Positions 51,416-60,757 of a stretch of 64,000 nucleotides of DNA are shown here, piece by piece. Source of the stretch: an uncultured Lachnospiraceae bacterium (GTDB lineage Bacteria > Bacillota > Clostridia > Lachnospirales > Lachnospiraceae). Position 1 is the stretch's first letter; every line of letters starts with the position of its first letter. The notes below the pieces were generated by a model, which saw nothing but the letters and a program-made list of their open reading frames with translations, searched no databases and was not told the origin of the DNA. The stretch covers positions 5,512 through 69,511 of the forward strand of contig CAJTVQ010000017.1 of NCBI GenBank assembly GCA_910579935.1, written 5' to 3'. Both the position numbers and the translations under genes were made by a program.

Positions 51416-51978
51416 TCTTGCTGATTGATAATTATGACAGCTTTTCCTACAATCTTTATCAGTTAATAGGAGCCGTTGAACCGGAGATTAAGGTGATTCG
51501 CAACGATGAGATGACACCGGAACAGATTAGGGAACTGGAAGTGAGTCACATCGTCCTTTCCCCGGGGCCGGGACGTCCGGCGGACGCGGGTGTCTGTATC
51601 GAAGCAGTGAAACGGTTTGCGGGGAAAATCCCCATTTTAGGCGTATGCCTTGGGCACCAGGCCATATGCGAGGCGTATGGCGCGGAGGTTTCCTATGCCA
51701 AAGAGTTAATGCACGGAAAACAGTCGGAGATTGTCGTGGACAATGGATGTAAGATATTCCGCGGCCTGCCGGAAAAGATAAGGGCGGCAAGGTATCATTC
51801 GCTGGCGGCAAAAGCGGAGACGATGCCGGAGGAACTTTTGGTTACGGCAAAAACAGAGGACGGGGAAATCATGGCGGTACAACACAGACAGTATGAAATA
51901 TACGGCGTACAGTTTCATCCGGAGTCCATACTGACACCGGACGGGGAAGTGATGCTGAGGAACTTTTTGGGAAAATAA
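51412..51978 (+). CDS. trpG: Anthranilate synthase component II (glutamine amidotransferase)
   Basis: 188 residues, class I amidotransferase that supplies ammonia to TrpE. Oxyanion loop LSPGPGRP near 52-59, nucleophile in GVCLGHQAI (Cys near 81) and the His/Glu pair in VQFHPESILT (near 170). Separate from trpD, unlike the fused form of enterobacteria. May also serve folate synthesis; no pab gene is in the window. Confidence 0.95.
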   Translation: MILLIDNYDSFSYNLYQLIGAVEPEIKVIRNDEMTPEQIRELEVSHIVLSPGPGRPADAGVCIEAVKRFAGKIPILGVCLGHQAICEAYGAEVSYAKELMHGKQSEIVVDNGCKIFRGLPEKIRAARYHSLAAKAETMPEELLVTAKTEDGEIMAVQHRQYEIYGVQFHPESILTPDGEVMLRNFLGK

Positions 51979-51989
51979 GGCAAAACTGG

Positions 51990-52048
51990 AAAACAGCAGA
52001 GGCCCGAAAAGGTACTGGAAGGGACACTGCGGAACTGGAATAGGAGGA
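51990..52048 (+). repeat. Short relative of the 108-bp repeat, before trpD
   Basis: The left 17 bases (AAAACAGCAGAGGCCCG) match the start of the repeat at 19664 at 15 positions; the right 21 bases (52028-52048, ending in AATAGGAGGA) are identical to 19863-19883. The middle differs and is shorter. As in the BMC locus, the right end supplies the ribosome site of the next gene. Confidence 0.65.
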
Positions 52049-52053
52049 AAATA

Positions 52054-53061
52054 ATGATCAAGGAAGCCATTCAAAAAGTAGTAACGGGACAGAACCTGAC
52101 CTTTGATGAGGCAGAACAGGTGATGGATGAAATTATGGGCGGGGAAGCGTCGCAGATTCAGATGTCGGCATATCTTACCGCATTGTCATTAAAAGGAGAA
52201 ACGATTGACGAAATAACGGCATCGGCGTCAGGAATGCGCAGGCACTGCATCCGCCTGCTGCATGATATGGATGTACTGGAAATCGTCGGGACGGGCGGTG
52301 ACAAGTCAAATTCCTTTAACATTTCCACTACATCGGCGTTGGTCGTTTCGGCGGCAGGGGTTCCGGTGGCAAAACACGGCAACCGCGCGGCCAGCAGCAA
52401 GTGCGGAGCGGCGGATGTACTGGAGGCTTTGGGCGTGGATATTACCATACCGCCGGAGAAGAGCACGCAGTTATTGGAAAAAATCGGCATCTGTTTTTTG
52501 TTTGCGCAGAATTATCACATCGCCATGAAGTATGTAGCCCCGGTGCGTAAGGAACTGGGCATCCGTACGGTATTCAATATTCTCGGCCCCCTTTCCAACC
52601 CGGCGGGAGCAAATATGCAGCTTTTGGGCGTGTATGAGGAAGAATTGGTGGAGCCGATGGCACATGTGCTTTCCCAGCTGGGCGTTAAAAATGCCATGGT
52701 GGTATACGGCACGGACGGACTGGATGAGATTTCCATGAGCGCTCCAACCAGTGTATGTGAAGTGCGGAACGGAAGTTTTAGGAAATATGTCATCGAGCCG
52801 GAGCAGTTCGGCATGAAAAAATGCAGGAAAGAGGAGCTGACAGGAGGAACGCCGGAAGAAAATGCAAAGATTACCCGTGCCATTTTAAGCGGGGAAAAGG
52901 GGCCGAAGACCGACGCTGTCATTCTAAATTCCGCGGCTGCGCTTTATGTGGCAGATCCGGACCTTACAATGGAAGAAGCAGTAAAAAAGGTGAAAGAGGT
53001 GATTGACAGCGGAAAGGCGTCAGAGCAGCTTGAAAATTTTATCCGGATGTCGAAGGAATAG
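52054..53061 (+). CDS. trpD: Anthranilate phosphoribosyltransferase
   Basis: 335 residues; adds phosphoribosyl to anthranilate. PRPP loop GTGGDKSNSFNIST (about 78-91), anthranilate site KHGNRAASSKCG (about 106-117) and LGPLSNPAG near 177. Start ATG 52054 after AATAGGAGGAAAATA. 75 bases from trpG, the only sizable gap between trpE and trpC. Confidence 0.96.
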   Translation: MIKEAIQKVVTGQNLTFDEAEQVMDEIMGGEASQIQMSAYLTALSLKGETIDEITASASGMRRHCIRLLHDMDVLEIVGTGGDKSNSFNISTTSALVVSAAGVPVAKHGNRAASSKCGAADVLEALGVDITIPPEKSTQLLEKIGICFLFAQNYHIAMKYVAPVRKELGIRTVFNILGPLSNPAGANMQLLGVYEEELVEPMAHVLSQLGVKNAMVVYGTDGLDEISMSAPTSVCEVRNGSFRKYVIEPEQFGMKKCRKEELTGGTPEENAKITRAILSGEKGPKTDAVILNSAAALYVADPDLTMEEAVKKVKEVIDSGKASEQLENFIRMSKE

Positions 53062-53134
53062 TCCGGTTATAAAAAAGACATGGAAGACATTGGAAGATTT
53101 GGTTAAAACATGAGGAAAAATACGAGGAAAAAAC

Positions 53135-53932
53135 ATGAGTGGAACGATTTTGGATGAAATTGCAGAGCGGACGGCAGTACGTGTGGAAGAACTTAAAAAG
53201 AAAAGGAACCTGGCTTCTGTCCGGAGGGAAGCGGAAGGGCTGGGAAACCAGACCGGTTTTCCCTTCCGGGAAGCGCTTGCCGCACCGGATATCTCCTTTA
53301 TCTGTGAGGTGAAAAAGGCATCGCCCTCTAAGGGAGTGATCGCGGAAGATTTTCCTTACCTTACCATAGCAAAAGAATATGAGGAAGCGGGGGCGGCGGC
53401 CGTTTCCGTGCTGACGGAACCCTGTTATTTCCTTGGCAGCGACCGATATCTGCAGGAGATTGCAGGAGCGGTTTCCATTCCGCTGCTGCGGAAGGATTTT
53501 ACCGTGGATGCATACCAGATATTTGAAGCGCGGCTCATCGGGGCATCGGCAGTCCTGCTGATCTGTGCCCTGCTGGAAAAGGAGCGGCTGAAGGAATATC
53601 TTGCCATTGCCCATAGTCTGGGACTGTCTGCACTGGTAGAAGTCCATACGGAGGAGGAGGCGGAAGCGGCGCTGCTAAGCGGAGCCGGAATCGTCGGAGT
53701 GAACAACCGTAATTTAAAGACCTTTGAAGTAGATATCAACACCAGCGCCCGTCTGCGAAAGCTGATTCCGGATGAGATTCTATTCGTATCGGAAAGCGGC
53801 ATAAAAACGCCGGAGGATGTGGCAAGGATGCGGGAAAATCGGACGGATGCGGTTTTGATAGGGGAAACTTTTATGCGGAGTCCGGATAAAAAACGGCAGT
53901 TGGAAGTCCTGCGGACGGGATGCATAATATAA
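53135..53932 (+). CDS. trpC: Indole-3-glycerol-phosphate synthase
   Basis: 265 residues, TIM barrel. The catalytic Lys and Glu are in CEVKKASPSKG (about 50-60), RKDFTVD (about 118) and GVNNRNLKTFEVD (about 188); ESGIKTPED forms the phosphate site. Stand-alone, not fused to trpF. Start after ACGAGGAAAAAAC. Confidence 0.95.
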   Translation: MSGTILDEIAERTAVRVEELKKKRNLASVRREAEGLGNQTGFPFREALAAPDISFICEVKKASPSKGVIAEDFPYLTIAKEYEEAGAAAVSVLTEPCYFLGSDRYLQEIAGAVSIPLLRKDFTVDAYQIFEARLIGASAVLLICALLEKERLKEYLAIAHSLGLSALVEVHTEEEAEAALLSGAGIVGVNNRNLKTFEVDINTSARLRKLIPDEILFVSESGIKTPEDVARMRENRTDAVLIGETFMRSPDKKRQLEVLRTGCII

Positions 53933-54001
53933 GAGGGAAGGTTTCCGTGCAGATACCGCTTGTGCCGGAAGGTACAGGCGGAGTAAGAAGGGAGGGGTTT
54001 T

Positions 54002-54631
54002 ATGACGAGAATAAAAATCTGCGGACTGATGCGGGACTGTGACGCGGACTATGTCAACGAGGCGCATCCCGATTACGTCGGCTTTGTATTTGCCCATACC
54101 AGAAGGGAAATAACCGCGGAGGATGCCCGCCGCTTCCGTGACAGGCTGGTGGCAGACATACAGGCAGTGGGTGTGTTTGTGGACGAAGAAAAGGAGAAAG
54201 CGGCATGGCTTCTGCAGGAGGGAATCATTCAGATCGCCCAGCTGCACGGGCAGGAGGATGCGGCATATGTGGAATGGCTGAAAGCCTGTACCGGATGTGA
54301 GATCATCAAAGCGCTGCACCCGGAAAAAGGACTGGGAGCAGACCGTTATGAGGACTATGTCAAAGCGGGTGTGGATTATTTCCTGTTTGACAGCAGTACG
54401 CCTGTATCCGTGGGCGGAACGGGAAAGACTTTTGACTGGAAACTGGTTCCGGAGGGAAATCTTCCTTTTTTCCTTGCAGGGGGGCTTCGCGCGGGAAATG
54501 TGGAAGAAGCAATCCGCACGGTCATGCCCTATGGGGTGGATATCAGCAGCGGCGTGGAAACGGATGGAAAAAAAGACAGGGATAAAATATTGGAAATTGT
54601 AAAGAGGATAAGGAGAGCAGGAAATGTCTAA
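54002..54631 (+). CDS. trpF: Phosphoribosylanthranilate isomerase
   Basis: 209 residues, TIM barrel performing the Amadori rearrangement. The catalytic Cys is in IKICGLM (Cys7), the partner Asp in YFLFDSSTP (near 130), and QLHGQED and GGLRAGN are typical. Its 3' end overlaps trpB by eight bases. Confidence 0.95.
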   Translation: MTRIKICGLMRDCDADYVNEAHPDYVGFVFAHTRREITAEDARRFRDRLVADIQAVGVFVDEEKEKAAWLLQEGIIQIAQLHGQEDAAYVEWLKACTGCEIIKALHPEKGLGADRYEDYVKAGVDYFLFDSSTPVSVGGTGKTFDWKLVPEGNLPFFLAGGLRAGNVEEAIRTVMPYGVDISSGVETDGKKDRDKILEIVKRIRRAGNV

Positions 54632-55808
54632 AGGAAGATATGGCGCGCACGGCGGACAGTATATACCGGAAACGCTGATGAACGAAATCATAAAACTGGA
54701 AGAAAGTTATGAATTTTACAAAAAAGACCCCGCGTTTAACAGAGAGCTGGAGGAACTGCTGAAAAATTATGCAGGTCGTCCTTCCCTGCTGTATCATGCG
54801 GAGAAAATGACAAGGGACCTGGGCGGCGCGAAAATATATATCAAGCGGGAGGATTTAAACCATACCGGTTCCCATAAAATCAATAACGTGCTCGGGCAGG
54901 CGCTGCTGGCAAAGAAGATGGGGAAGACGAGGATCATCGCGGAGACCGGAGCGGGGCAGCACGGGGCAGCCACGGCGACCGCCGCGGCACTGCTAGGTCT
55001 GGAATGCGAGATTTTCATGGGAAAAGAGGATACGGAGCGGCAGAAACTGAATGTGTACCGGATGGAGTTATTGGGAGCCAGGGTGCATCCGGTGACGACG
55101 GGAACCATGACGTTAAAAGATGCGGTGAATGAGACGATGCGGGAGTGGACGAAGCGGGTGGACGATACCCTCTATGTGCTGGGTTCCGTCATGGGGCCTC
55201 ATCCGTTCCCGATGATCGTCAGGGATTTCCAGAGTGTGATCAGCAGGGAGGCAAGGGAGCAGATCCTGGAATACGAGGGGAAACTTCCGGCTGCAGTAGT
55301 GGCATGTGTGGGAGGCGGCAGCAATGCCATGGGAATGTTTTATAACTTCATTCAGGATAAGGAGGTACAGTTGATAGGCTGTGAAGCAGCTGGAAAAGGC
55401 ATCCACACCAGTCAGCACGCGGCTACGATAGCAAAGGGCACTCCGGGCATTTTCCATGGGATGAAATCCTATTTCTGTCAGGATGAATACGGGCAGATTG
55501 CTCCGGTGTACTCCATTTCCGCGGGGCTGGACTATCCCGGCATCGGACCGGAACACGCGCATCTGCACGATACGGGACGGGCGCAGTATGTGCCGGTGAC
55601 GGATGATGAGGCAGTGGAGGCTTTTGAATATCTGGCGCGGACGGAAGGAATCATCTGCGCCATTGAAAGCGCCCATGCGGTAGCCCATGTACGTAAAATT
55701 GCGCCCGGGATGAAGAAGGAAGACAGCATCATCATCTGTCTGTCGGGACGCGGCGACAAGGACGTGGCGGCCATTGCAAGGTACCGGGGCGTGGATCTTT
55801 ATGAGTAA
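54624..55808 (+). CDS. trpB: Tryptophan synthase beta subunit
   Basis: 394 residues, PLP enzyme joining indole and serine. The PLP lysine is in NHTGSHKINN (Lys near 84), the catalytic Glu in ETGAGQHG (near 106), the phosphate loop is GGGSNAMG (about 229-236) and the C-terminal Ser is in CLSGRGDKD. Type 1 TrpB, expected to form the alpha2beta2 complex with TrpA. Confidence 0.96.
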   Translation: MSKGRYGAHGGQYIPETLMNEIIKLEESYEFYKKDPAFNRELEELLKNYAGRPSLLYHAEKMTRDLGGAKIYIKREDLNHTGSHKINNVLGQALLAKKMGKTRIIAETGAGQHGAATATAAALLGLECEIFMGKEDTERQKLNVYRMELLGARVHPVTTGTMTLKDAVNETMREWTKRVDDTLYVLGSVMGPHPFPMIVRDFQSVISREAREQILEYEGKLPAAVVACVGGGSNAMGMFYNFIQDKEVQLIGCEAAGKGIHTSQHAATIAKGTPGIFHGMKSYFCQDEYGQIAPVYSISAGLDYPGIGPEHAHLHDTGRAQYVPVTDDEAVEAFEYLARTEGIICAIESAHAVAHVRKIAPGMKKEDSIIICLSGRGDKDVAAIARYRGVDLYE

Positions 55809-55955
55809 TGCGCCGGGGCTCAGGATGACAGGGCGCAGGCAGTGAACCAGGCATACGTGCCTGTACGTATATTCGGCGAATGCCGCGGGGCACATACCCT
55901 GCTGCGTGCAGCAGAGTTGCTGACTGGAAAGAAAAAAAGGAGATGCGGAAGGAAA

Positions 55956-56741
55956 ATGAAAAATAAATCGGAAATAAAAATAAAAGATGCATTTGACCAC
56001 GGGAAGGCTTTCATCGGGTTTGTAACGGGGGGCGACCCTTCGGTTGAAAAAAGCGAAGAAATTATTTTGAAAATGGTGGCTGCGGGATGTGATCTGATCG
56101 AAATCGGGATTCCGTTTTCCGACCCGATTGCGGAGGGGCCGGTGATTCAGGAAGCAAATCTCCGTGCCCTTGCGGCGGGGACCACCACGGACAGGCTGTT
56201 TGAACTGGCGGCGCGGCTGCGGGAAAAAACGGATGTGCCGCTGGTATTTCTCACGTATCTGAATCCGGTGTTCCGCTATGGATATGAGGCCTTCTGCGCG
56301 AGGTGCGAAGAAGCCGGCGTGAACGGGATCATCATCCCCGACCTGCCTTATGAGGAAAAAGGAGAGCTGCTCCCTTTTGCAAAAGCCCGTAATGTGGATG
56401 TGATCTCTCTGATAGCTCCTACTTCGGAGCAGAGGATTAAAGAAATAGCGTCGGAAGCGACGGGATTTATCTATGTGGTATCCTCCATGGGGGTAACCGG
56501 TGTGAGGAGTGAGATAAGGACGGATCTTGGCACCATTCTTTCTGCCGTGAAGGAGTCAGCCAAGGTACCAGCGGCAGTGGGATTCGGTGTAAGTACGCCA
56601 GAACAGGCGGCAGGGATTGCGAAGATGGCGGACGGGGTGATCGTGGGCAGCGCGATCGTGAAGCTGGTTGCGCAGTACGGAGCGGATGCAGGGCAGTATG
56701 TATATGACTATGTGAGAGAGATGAAGGATGCCATTCGATAG
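55956..56741 (+). CDS. trpA: Tryptophan synthase alpha subunit
   Basis: 261 residues. Catalytic Glu in LIEIGIPFSDPIAEGPVIQ (about 45) and Asp in IIPDLPYEE (about 126); GVTGVRSE and GFGVSTPEQA bind the phosphate. ATG 55956 follows GCGGAAGGAAA; the longer in-frame start at 55842 would add 38 residues of unrelated sequence. A gap of 147 bases from trpB. Last trp gene. Confidence 0.95.
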   Translation: MKNKSEIKIKDAFDHGKAFIGFVTGGDPSVEKSEEIILKMVAAGCDLIEIGIPFSDPIAEGPVIQEANLRALAAGTTTDRLFELAARLREKTDVPLVFLTYLNPVFRYGYEAFCARCEEAGVNGIIIPDLPYEEKGELLPFAKARNVDVISLIAPTSEQRIKEIASEATGFIYVVSSMGVTGVRSEIRTDLGTILSAVKESAKVPAAVGFGVSTPEQAAGIAKMADGVIVGSAIVKLVAQYGADAGQYVYDYVREMKDAIR

Positions 56742-56773
56742 CGGCATGGTTCTGTCGGGCAGGGAACGGATGC

Positions 56774-58102
56774 TCAGGAATACTCCTTTGAAAGCATTTC
56801 GTCCGCTGCTGATACCGACATCATATACAGTCCCGGCAGCAGTTTTAAGTCCAGCTCCGGCACGGAATATTCCATGAGGTATTCCAGTTTGTTCCAGTTG
56901 CCGGTTTCATAGCAGACAGCAATGTCCAGGAGACGTTTCAACAGAGTGTCCTTACCTGAAAGCGCGTCACGGACACTGGGAAGAAGCTGGATATGGTTCA
57001 GCCTTTCTTCCAGATTCCGGCTGCCGTCCGCGAGAATGGAAAGCATGCCGGTGCTGTATGCTTCGGCTGCACAGTCATGGCGGCCGGATTCCCGCGCCAG
57101 CTTTTCGCACATAAAGGCGCGGATCAGGGCAGTACGGATCAATTCGTCCGATTTGGTATTTGACATGTCGCGCAGGAGAATCAGCATGATCCAGCGGCGT
57201 ATTTCTTCATTGCCCATCAGGACGAGGGCGCGTTTGATGGAAGTAATGTTGTTGCCCCGGTAATACTGAAGCGTGCTCATTCTCCGTAACAGCTTATAGG
57301 TCAGATGGGCGTCGGAGTTGATGACCCATGCTATGTTGTCCAGATTGATGTCGGGAGCGGTGAGCTCTCTGGAGAGTTTCATATAGGAAACCGAAGAAAT
57401 CTCCATGCTGCTCTTTTTCAGCATAACGGGCTTGGAGAAATAATAGCCCTGGAGAAGCTTACAGCCCAGATTCAGGGCTTCCAGCACATCCTCTTTTGTT
57501 TCTACTTTTTCGGCAAGCAGTGTTTTCCCGGCCGCTATCAGGGGGGGAGAGAAAGAAGCGCGCTGTTCTTTCGTTGTATCTTTGAAATCAATTTTTATAA
57601 TATCGATCAGAGAAAGGATCTCCGGAGGAATGGGAGTGCCTATGTAATCATCGAGCGCCACATCAAAACCGGCGGCTTTCAAAGTATAGAGCGCGTCGAT
57701 CACTTCTATGGTAAACACCACATTTTCCAGTATTTCAATGACAAACTGTTCAGGGTCCAGCAGATAGGCAGCTTTATTTAAAAGGTAGCCTTCCGCAAAA
57801 TTAACAAACGCTTTTCTTCCGTTTGTCAGTTCATACATCCCGAAATTCAGGATGGATTCGGAGATTACCGTACCGGTGGCTTCTTCGTCGCCTACCGAGG
57901 AAGCATTGGAGATATTCTGTTCGGTATTGCGGTAGAGAAGCTCATATGCATGAACGAGCCCGTCCGCATTGAAGATCGGCTGTCTTGCAATGTAAACGGC
58001 AGACGGGATATTTTCGGGCGTGCCGCTTTCAGACGAATCATTGTCAGGTGCGATACTGCCGTTCGCTGCCTCGTCCGGATGATATTTCTTTGTCGGTTCC
58101 AT
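56774..58102 (-). CDS. EAL-HDOD domain protein (YuxH-like)
   Basis: 442 residues. An EAL-like domain (about 35-235) starts with the degenerate motif YELLYR in place of EALLR; FVNFAE, FVIEILENV, VALDDY and IKIDF follow. A HDOD domain (about 240-430) follows. In this subgroup (YuxH/CdgJ) the EAL domain usually lacks c-di-GMP phosphodiesterase activity and acts as a signalling scaffold; the loss of the consensus Ala-Leu here agrees. ATG 58102 follows AAGGATCGATC. Converges on trpA. Confidence 0.85.
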   Translation of the reverse strand: MEPTKKYHPDEAANGSIAPDNDSSESGTPENIPSAVYIARQPIFNADGLVHAYELLYRNTEQNISNASSVGDEEATGTVISESILNFGMYELTNGRKAFVNFAEGYLLNKAAYLLDPEQFVIEILENVVFTIEVIDALYTLKAAGFDVALDDYIGTPIPPEILSLIDIIKIDFKDTTKEQRASFSPPLIAAGKTLLAEKVETKEDVLEALNLGCKLLQGYYFSKPVMLKKSSMEISSVSYMKLSRELTAPDINLDNIAWVINSDAHLTYKLLRRMSTLQYYRGNNITSIKRALVLMGNEEIRRWIMLILLRDMSNTKSDELIRTALIRAFMCEKLARESGRHDCAAEAYSTGMLSILADGSRNLEERLNHIQLLPSVRDALSGKDTLLKRLLDIAVCYETGNWNKLEYLMEYSVPELDLKLLPGLYMMSVSAADEMLSKEYS

Positions 58103-58302
58103 AAGTAGATCGATCCTTTCCTTAAAAAGACAAAAGCAAAACATAAATTCGTACAATCTCATTTTAGCACATTATGATTCAATATCAAATAGTATTTTTT
58201 TATCAGAAGCTGGGGAACTGTTACGGAATTATCTCATATTTACCGAAAAAATGTACATAATAAACAGCAAAGGAAAATGGATGGGGAAAGGAGCAGAAAA
58301 TT

Positions 58303-58662
58303 ATGATGGATTACATCAATGCATTTTGGGTAGGAGGGCTGATTTGCGCGCTTATACAGATTCTGATGGAAAAAACCAAACTGATGCCGGGCAGGATCAT
58401 GGTCATGCTGGTCTGTCTGGGAGCAGTTATCAGTGTATTCGGCATTTATGAACCTTTTCAGGAATATGCGGGCGCAGGCGCTTCGGTACCTCTTCTGGGA
58501 TTTGGCAATGTGCTGATGAAGGGCGTGAAAGAGGCAGTGGACCAGTCCGGATTCATCGGTATTTTTCAGGGCGGATTTAAGGCAGGAGCAGTCGGAACCA
58601 GTGCGGCCCTGGTGTTCGGCTATCTGGCGAGTCTTGTGTTTAATCCCAAAATGAAGAAGTAA
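58303..58662 (+). CDS. spoVAE: Stage V sporulation protein AE (SpoVAEB-like)
   Basis: 119 residues, three or four membrane segments, with AFWVGGLICALIQIL at the start and GFKAGAVGTSAALVFGYLAS near the end. SpoVA proteins form the channel that loads dipicolinic acid into the spore. It stands alone; spoVAC and spoVAD usually precede it and are absent here. ATG 58303 follows AAAGGAGCAGAAAATT. It marks the host as a spore former or a recent descendant of one. Confidence 0.88.
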   Translation: MMDYINAFWVGGLICALIQILMEKTKLMPGRIMVMLVCLGAVISVFGIYEPFQEYAGAGASVPLLGFGNVLMKGVKEAVDQSGFIGIFQGGFKAGAVGTSAALVFGYLASLVFNPKMKK

Positions 58663-58674
58663 GGAGCGGGAATA

Positions 58675-59178
58675 TCATATCTCTTCACATGCAATCTGCC
58701 GGTTATTCAGGAATTTTAAGAATGCATGGTCCCACAGCTGTTCCGGCGTTTTATCCATAAGGAAGGTTGTGGTGGAGAGGCCGGTGATGAGAGTGACATG
58801 GGAACCGTCATATTTCACGGTCAGGGTATAGGATTTTACCAGATTCCCATGGTCACTGAAATTTCCGGCCGACAGAATCTGTTCCATATGTTCCGGTATG
58901 AGCAGCAGGACGAATTTAAAGCTCAGGGGCGTCCTTTTTCCCTTGATGAGCTGGAAACAAAAAGGACGTATGTCTTTCCATAAAGAAAATTCATAGGGAC
59001 AGAGCGCAGTTTCCTCCTGTTCTTCTTTTGTATAAAAATCTCTTTGAATATGTCCGTCGATATGGAAGGCATTGGCGGTAACGATGGTTCCTTCTTCCAA
59101 TAGAAAATAGTCAAAGCTGTCAGTCAGCAGCAGTTTATTCATGAAGTTTTTTAAGTCGGATATCCGATAGGCTTTCAT
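58675..59178 (-). CDS. DUF5721-like protein
   Basis: 167 residues, soluble. It starts MKAYRISDLKNFMNKLLLTD and continues with FDYFLLEEGTIVTANAFHIDG, which resembles the DUF5721 family common in Lachnospiraceae. Function unknown. ATG 59178 follows AAAGGAGACACT. Convergent with spoVAE, 12 bases apart. Confidence 0.7.
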   Translation of the reverse strand: MKAYRISDLKNFMNKLLLTDSFDYFLLEEGTIVTANAFHIDGHIQRDFYTKEEQEETALCPYEFSLWKDIRPFCFQLIKGKRTPLSFKFVLLLIPEHMEQILSAGNFSDHGNLVKSYTLTVKYDGSHVTLITGLSTTTFLMDKTPEQLWDHAFLKFLNNRQIACEEI

Positions 59179-59396
59179 AGTGTCTCCTTTATCGTACAGA
59201 TGATTACCATTTATTATAGTTGGTAGCGAAAAAAAACACAAGACCCCTTTACAGGATAGAACTGTCTGTGCTATCATAAGTGGTAATGAAAACTACATAG
59301 AATAGTAATAAATGCTCTTGGATATAATATCGAAGGAATGACTCAGAATATTATGTTTATACAGTTCCTTTGGTAAGAAAGGTATGGTTTAGGAAA

Positions 59397-60233
59397 ATGG
59401 GTTATAAGATCGTAGTGGACAGCTGCTGTGAGCTGCCGGAGGAATATAAGAAAGACGCCAGGTTTGAAATTGTTCCTTTGGGTCTGGAGGTAGGGGATTA
59501 CCAGATTATGGATGATGAGAATTTCAACCAGAAGGAATTTCTGAAAAAGGTAGCGGCATGTCCGGTCTGTCCGAAATCCTCCTGTCCGTCGCCCGAAAGG
59601 TATATGGAGGCTTATCATTGTGATGCAGACCGCATTTATGTAGTGACGCTTTCTGCGAAACTGAGCGGAAGCTGCAACAGTGCGGAACTGGGAAAGCGGC
59701 TTTATCATGAAAAATATGGAGACAAGGATATTTTTGTATGTGATTCCGAATCGGCAAGCTGCGGGGAAACGCAGATAGCCAGAAAGGCAATGGAACTGGA
59801 AGAGGCGGGAAAATCTTTTACGGAAATAGTAAAGGAACTGGAAGCGTTAAGGGACCGCATGAAGACATATTTTGTGCTGGATAATCTGGAAACCCTGCGT
59901 AAGAACGGCAGGCTGACAGGCGTGAAAGCGCTGGTCGCCACCACGCTGAACGTGAAGCCGCTCATGGAGGGAGTAAAAGGGGCCATTGCCCAGAAGGGGC
60001 AGGCAATCGGCATGAAAAAGGGGCTGGCGAAGATGGCGGAGGCTGTGATAAAGGAAGCGGAGAAACCGGAGGAGCGGGTGCTGATGATTACCCATTGTAA
60101 TTGTCCGGACAGGGCGGAACAGGTGAAAACGATGATTTTGGAGAAGATAAGGGTCCGTGATGTGGTTGTCATGGATACGGCCGGGATCAGCAGTATGTAT
60201 GCGAATGACGGCGGGGTTATTGTGACAATATAG
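59397..60233 (+). CDS. DegV-family fatty-acid-binding protein
   Basis: 278 residues with the DegV two-domain fold: VVDSCCELPEEYKKDARFEIVPL at the start (Ser/Cys binding the carboxylate), TLSAKLSGSCNSAE near 80 and ETLRKNGRLTGVKALVATTLNVKP (about 165-188). FakB proteins of this family present fatty acids to a FakA kinase; no fakA is nearby. ATG 59397 has AGGAAA close upstream. Confidence 0.88.
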   Translation: MGYKIVVDSCCELPEEYKKDARFEIVPLGLEVGDYQIMDDENFNQKEFLKKVAACPVCPKSSCPSPERYMEAYHCDADRIYVVTLSAKLSGSCNSAELGKRLYHEKYGDKDIFVCDSESASCGETQIARKAMELEEAGKSFTEIVKELEALRDRMKTYFVLDNLETLRKNGRLTGVKALVATTLNVKPLMEGVKGAIAQKGQAIGMKKGLAKMAEAVIKEAEKPEERVLMITHCNCPDRAEQVKTMILEKIRVRDVVVMDTAGISSMYANDGGVIVTI

Positions 60234-60443
60234 CTTTGGATGAAGGATGACGGATATGCAGGCTGCACTTGCAGGATGGGAAAATTCCCCAGTATAGCCG
60301 GTTTTACAATACCGTTCATATCCAGCGGTTCAGGGAAATATTAAGCGGGAATCAATTTAAGGAAATATTTTTGAAATGCAAAACGGAGGAAGAATATGAG
60401 GGGATGATGCGGAGGGTCAGTCATTTGTAGTTCTGTCAGATAT

Positions 60444-60737
60444 CTACATGATCCGTATTTGGAACGGAGCGCGCAGGATGGCGATAAACAAAGCTATTTG
60501 AAAAGCAAGAATGGCCGGCATTCCGTAAACGAAATACCAGCGTCTTGTTTTATGGCGGAAAACGTACATGCCGATGATGCAGCCGACGCTTCCGCCGATG
60601 ACAGCCGTAATGAACAGGGTGGATTCCGGAATTCTCCACAGGTGTTTCTTCGCCTTGTGTTTATCCAGTCCCATAAGGAACAGGCCGATGACATTCATTG
60701 CCGCAAAATATGTAATTAAGAGGGTAATGACATCCAT
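60444..60737 (-). CDS. DUF1294 membrane protein
   Basis: 97 residues, three membrane segments, with the family motifs MGLDKHKAKKHLWRIPE and GGSVGCIIGMYVFRHKT. Function unknown. It lies 20 bases after argG on the same strand and is probably transcribed from the argG promoter. The 210 bases to its left, up to the DegV gene, hold no gene. Confidence 0.85.
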   Translation of the reverse strand: MDVITLLITYFAAMNVIGLFLMGLDKHKAKKHLWRIPESTLFITAVIGGSVGCIIGMYVFRHKTRRWYFVYGMPAILAFQIALFIAILRAPFQIRIM

Positions 60738-60757
60738 GGCGTTCCATTCCTTTCCAT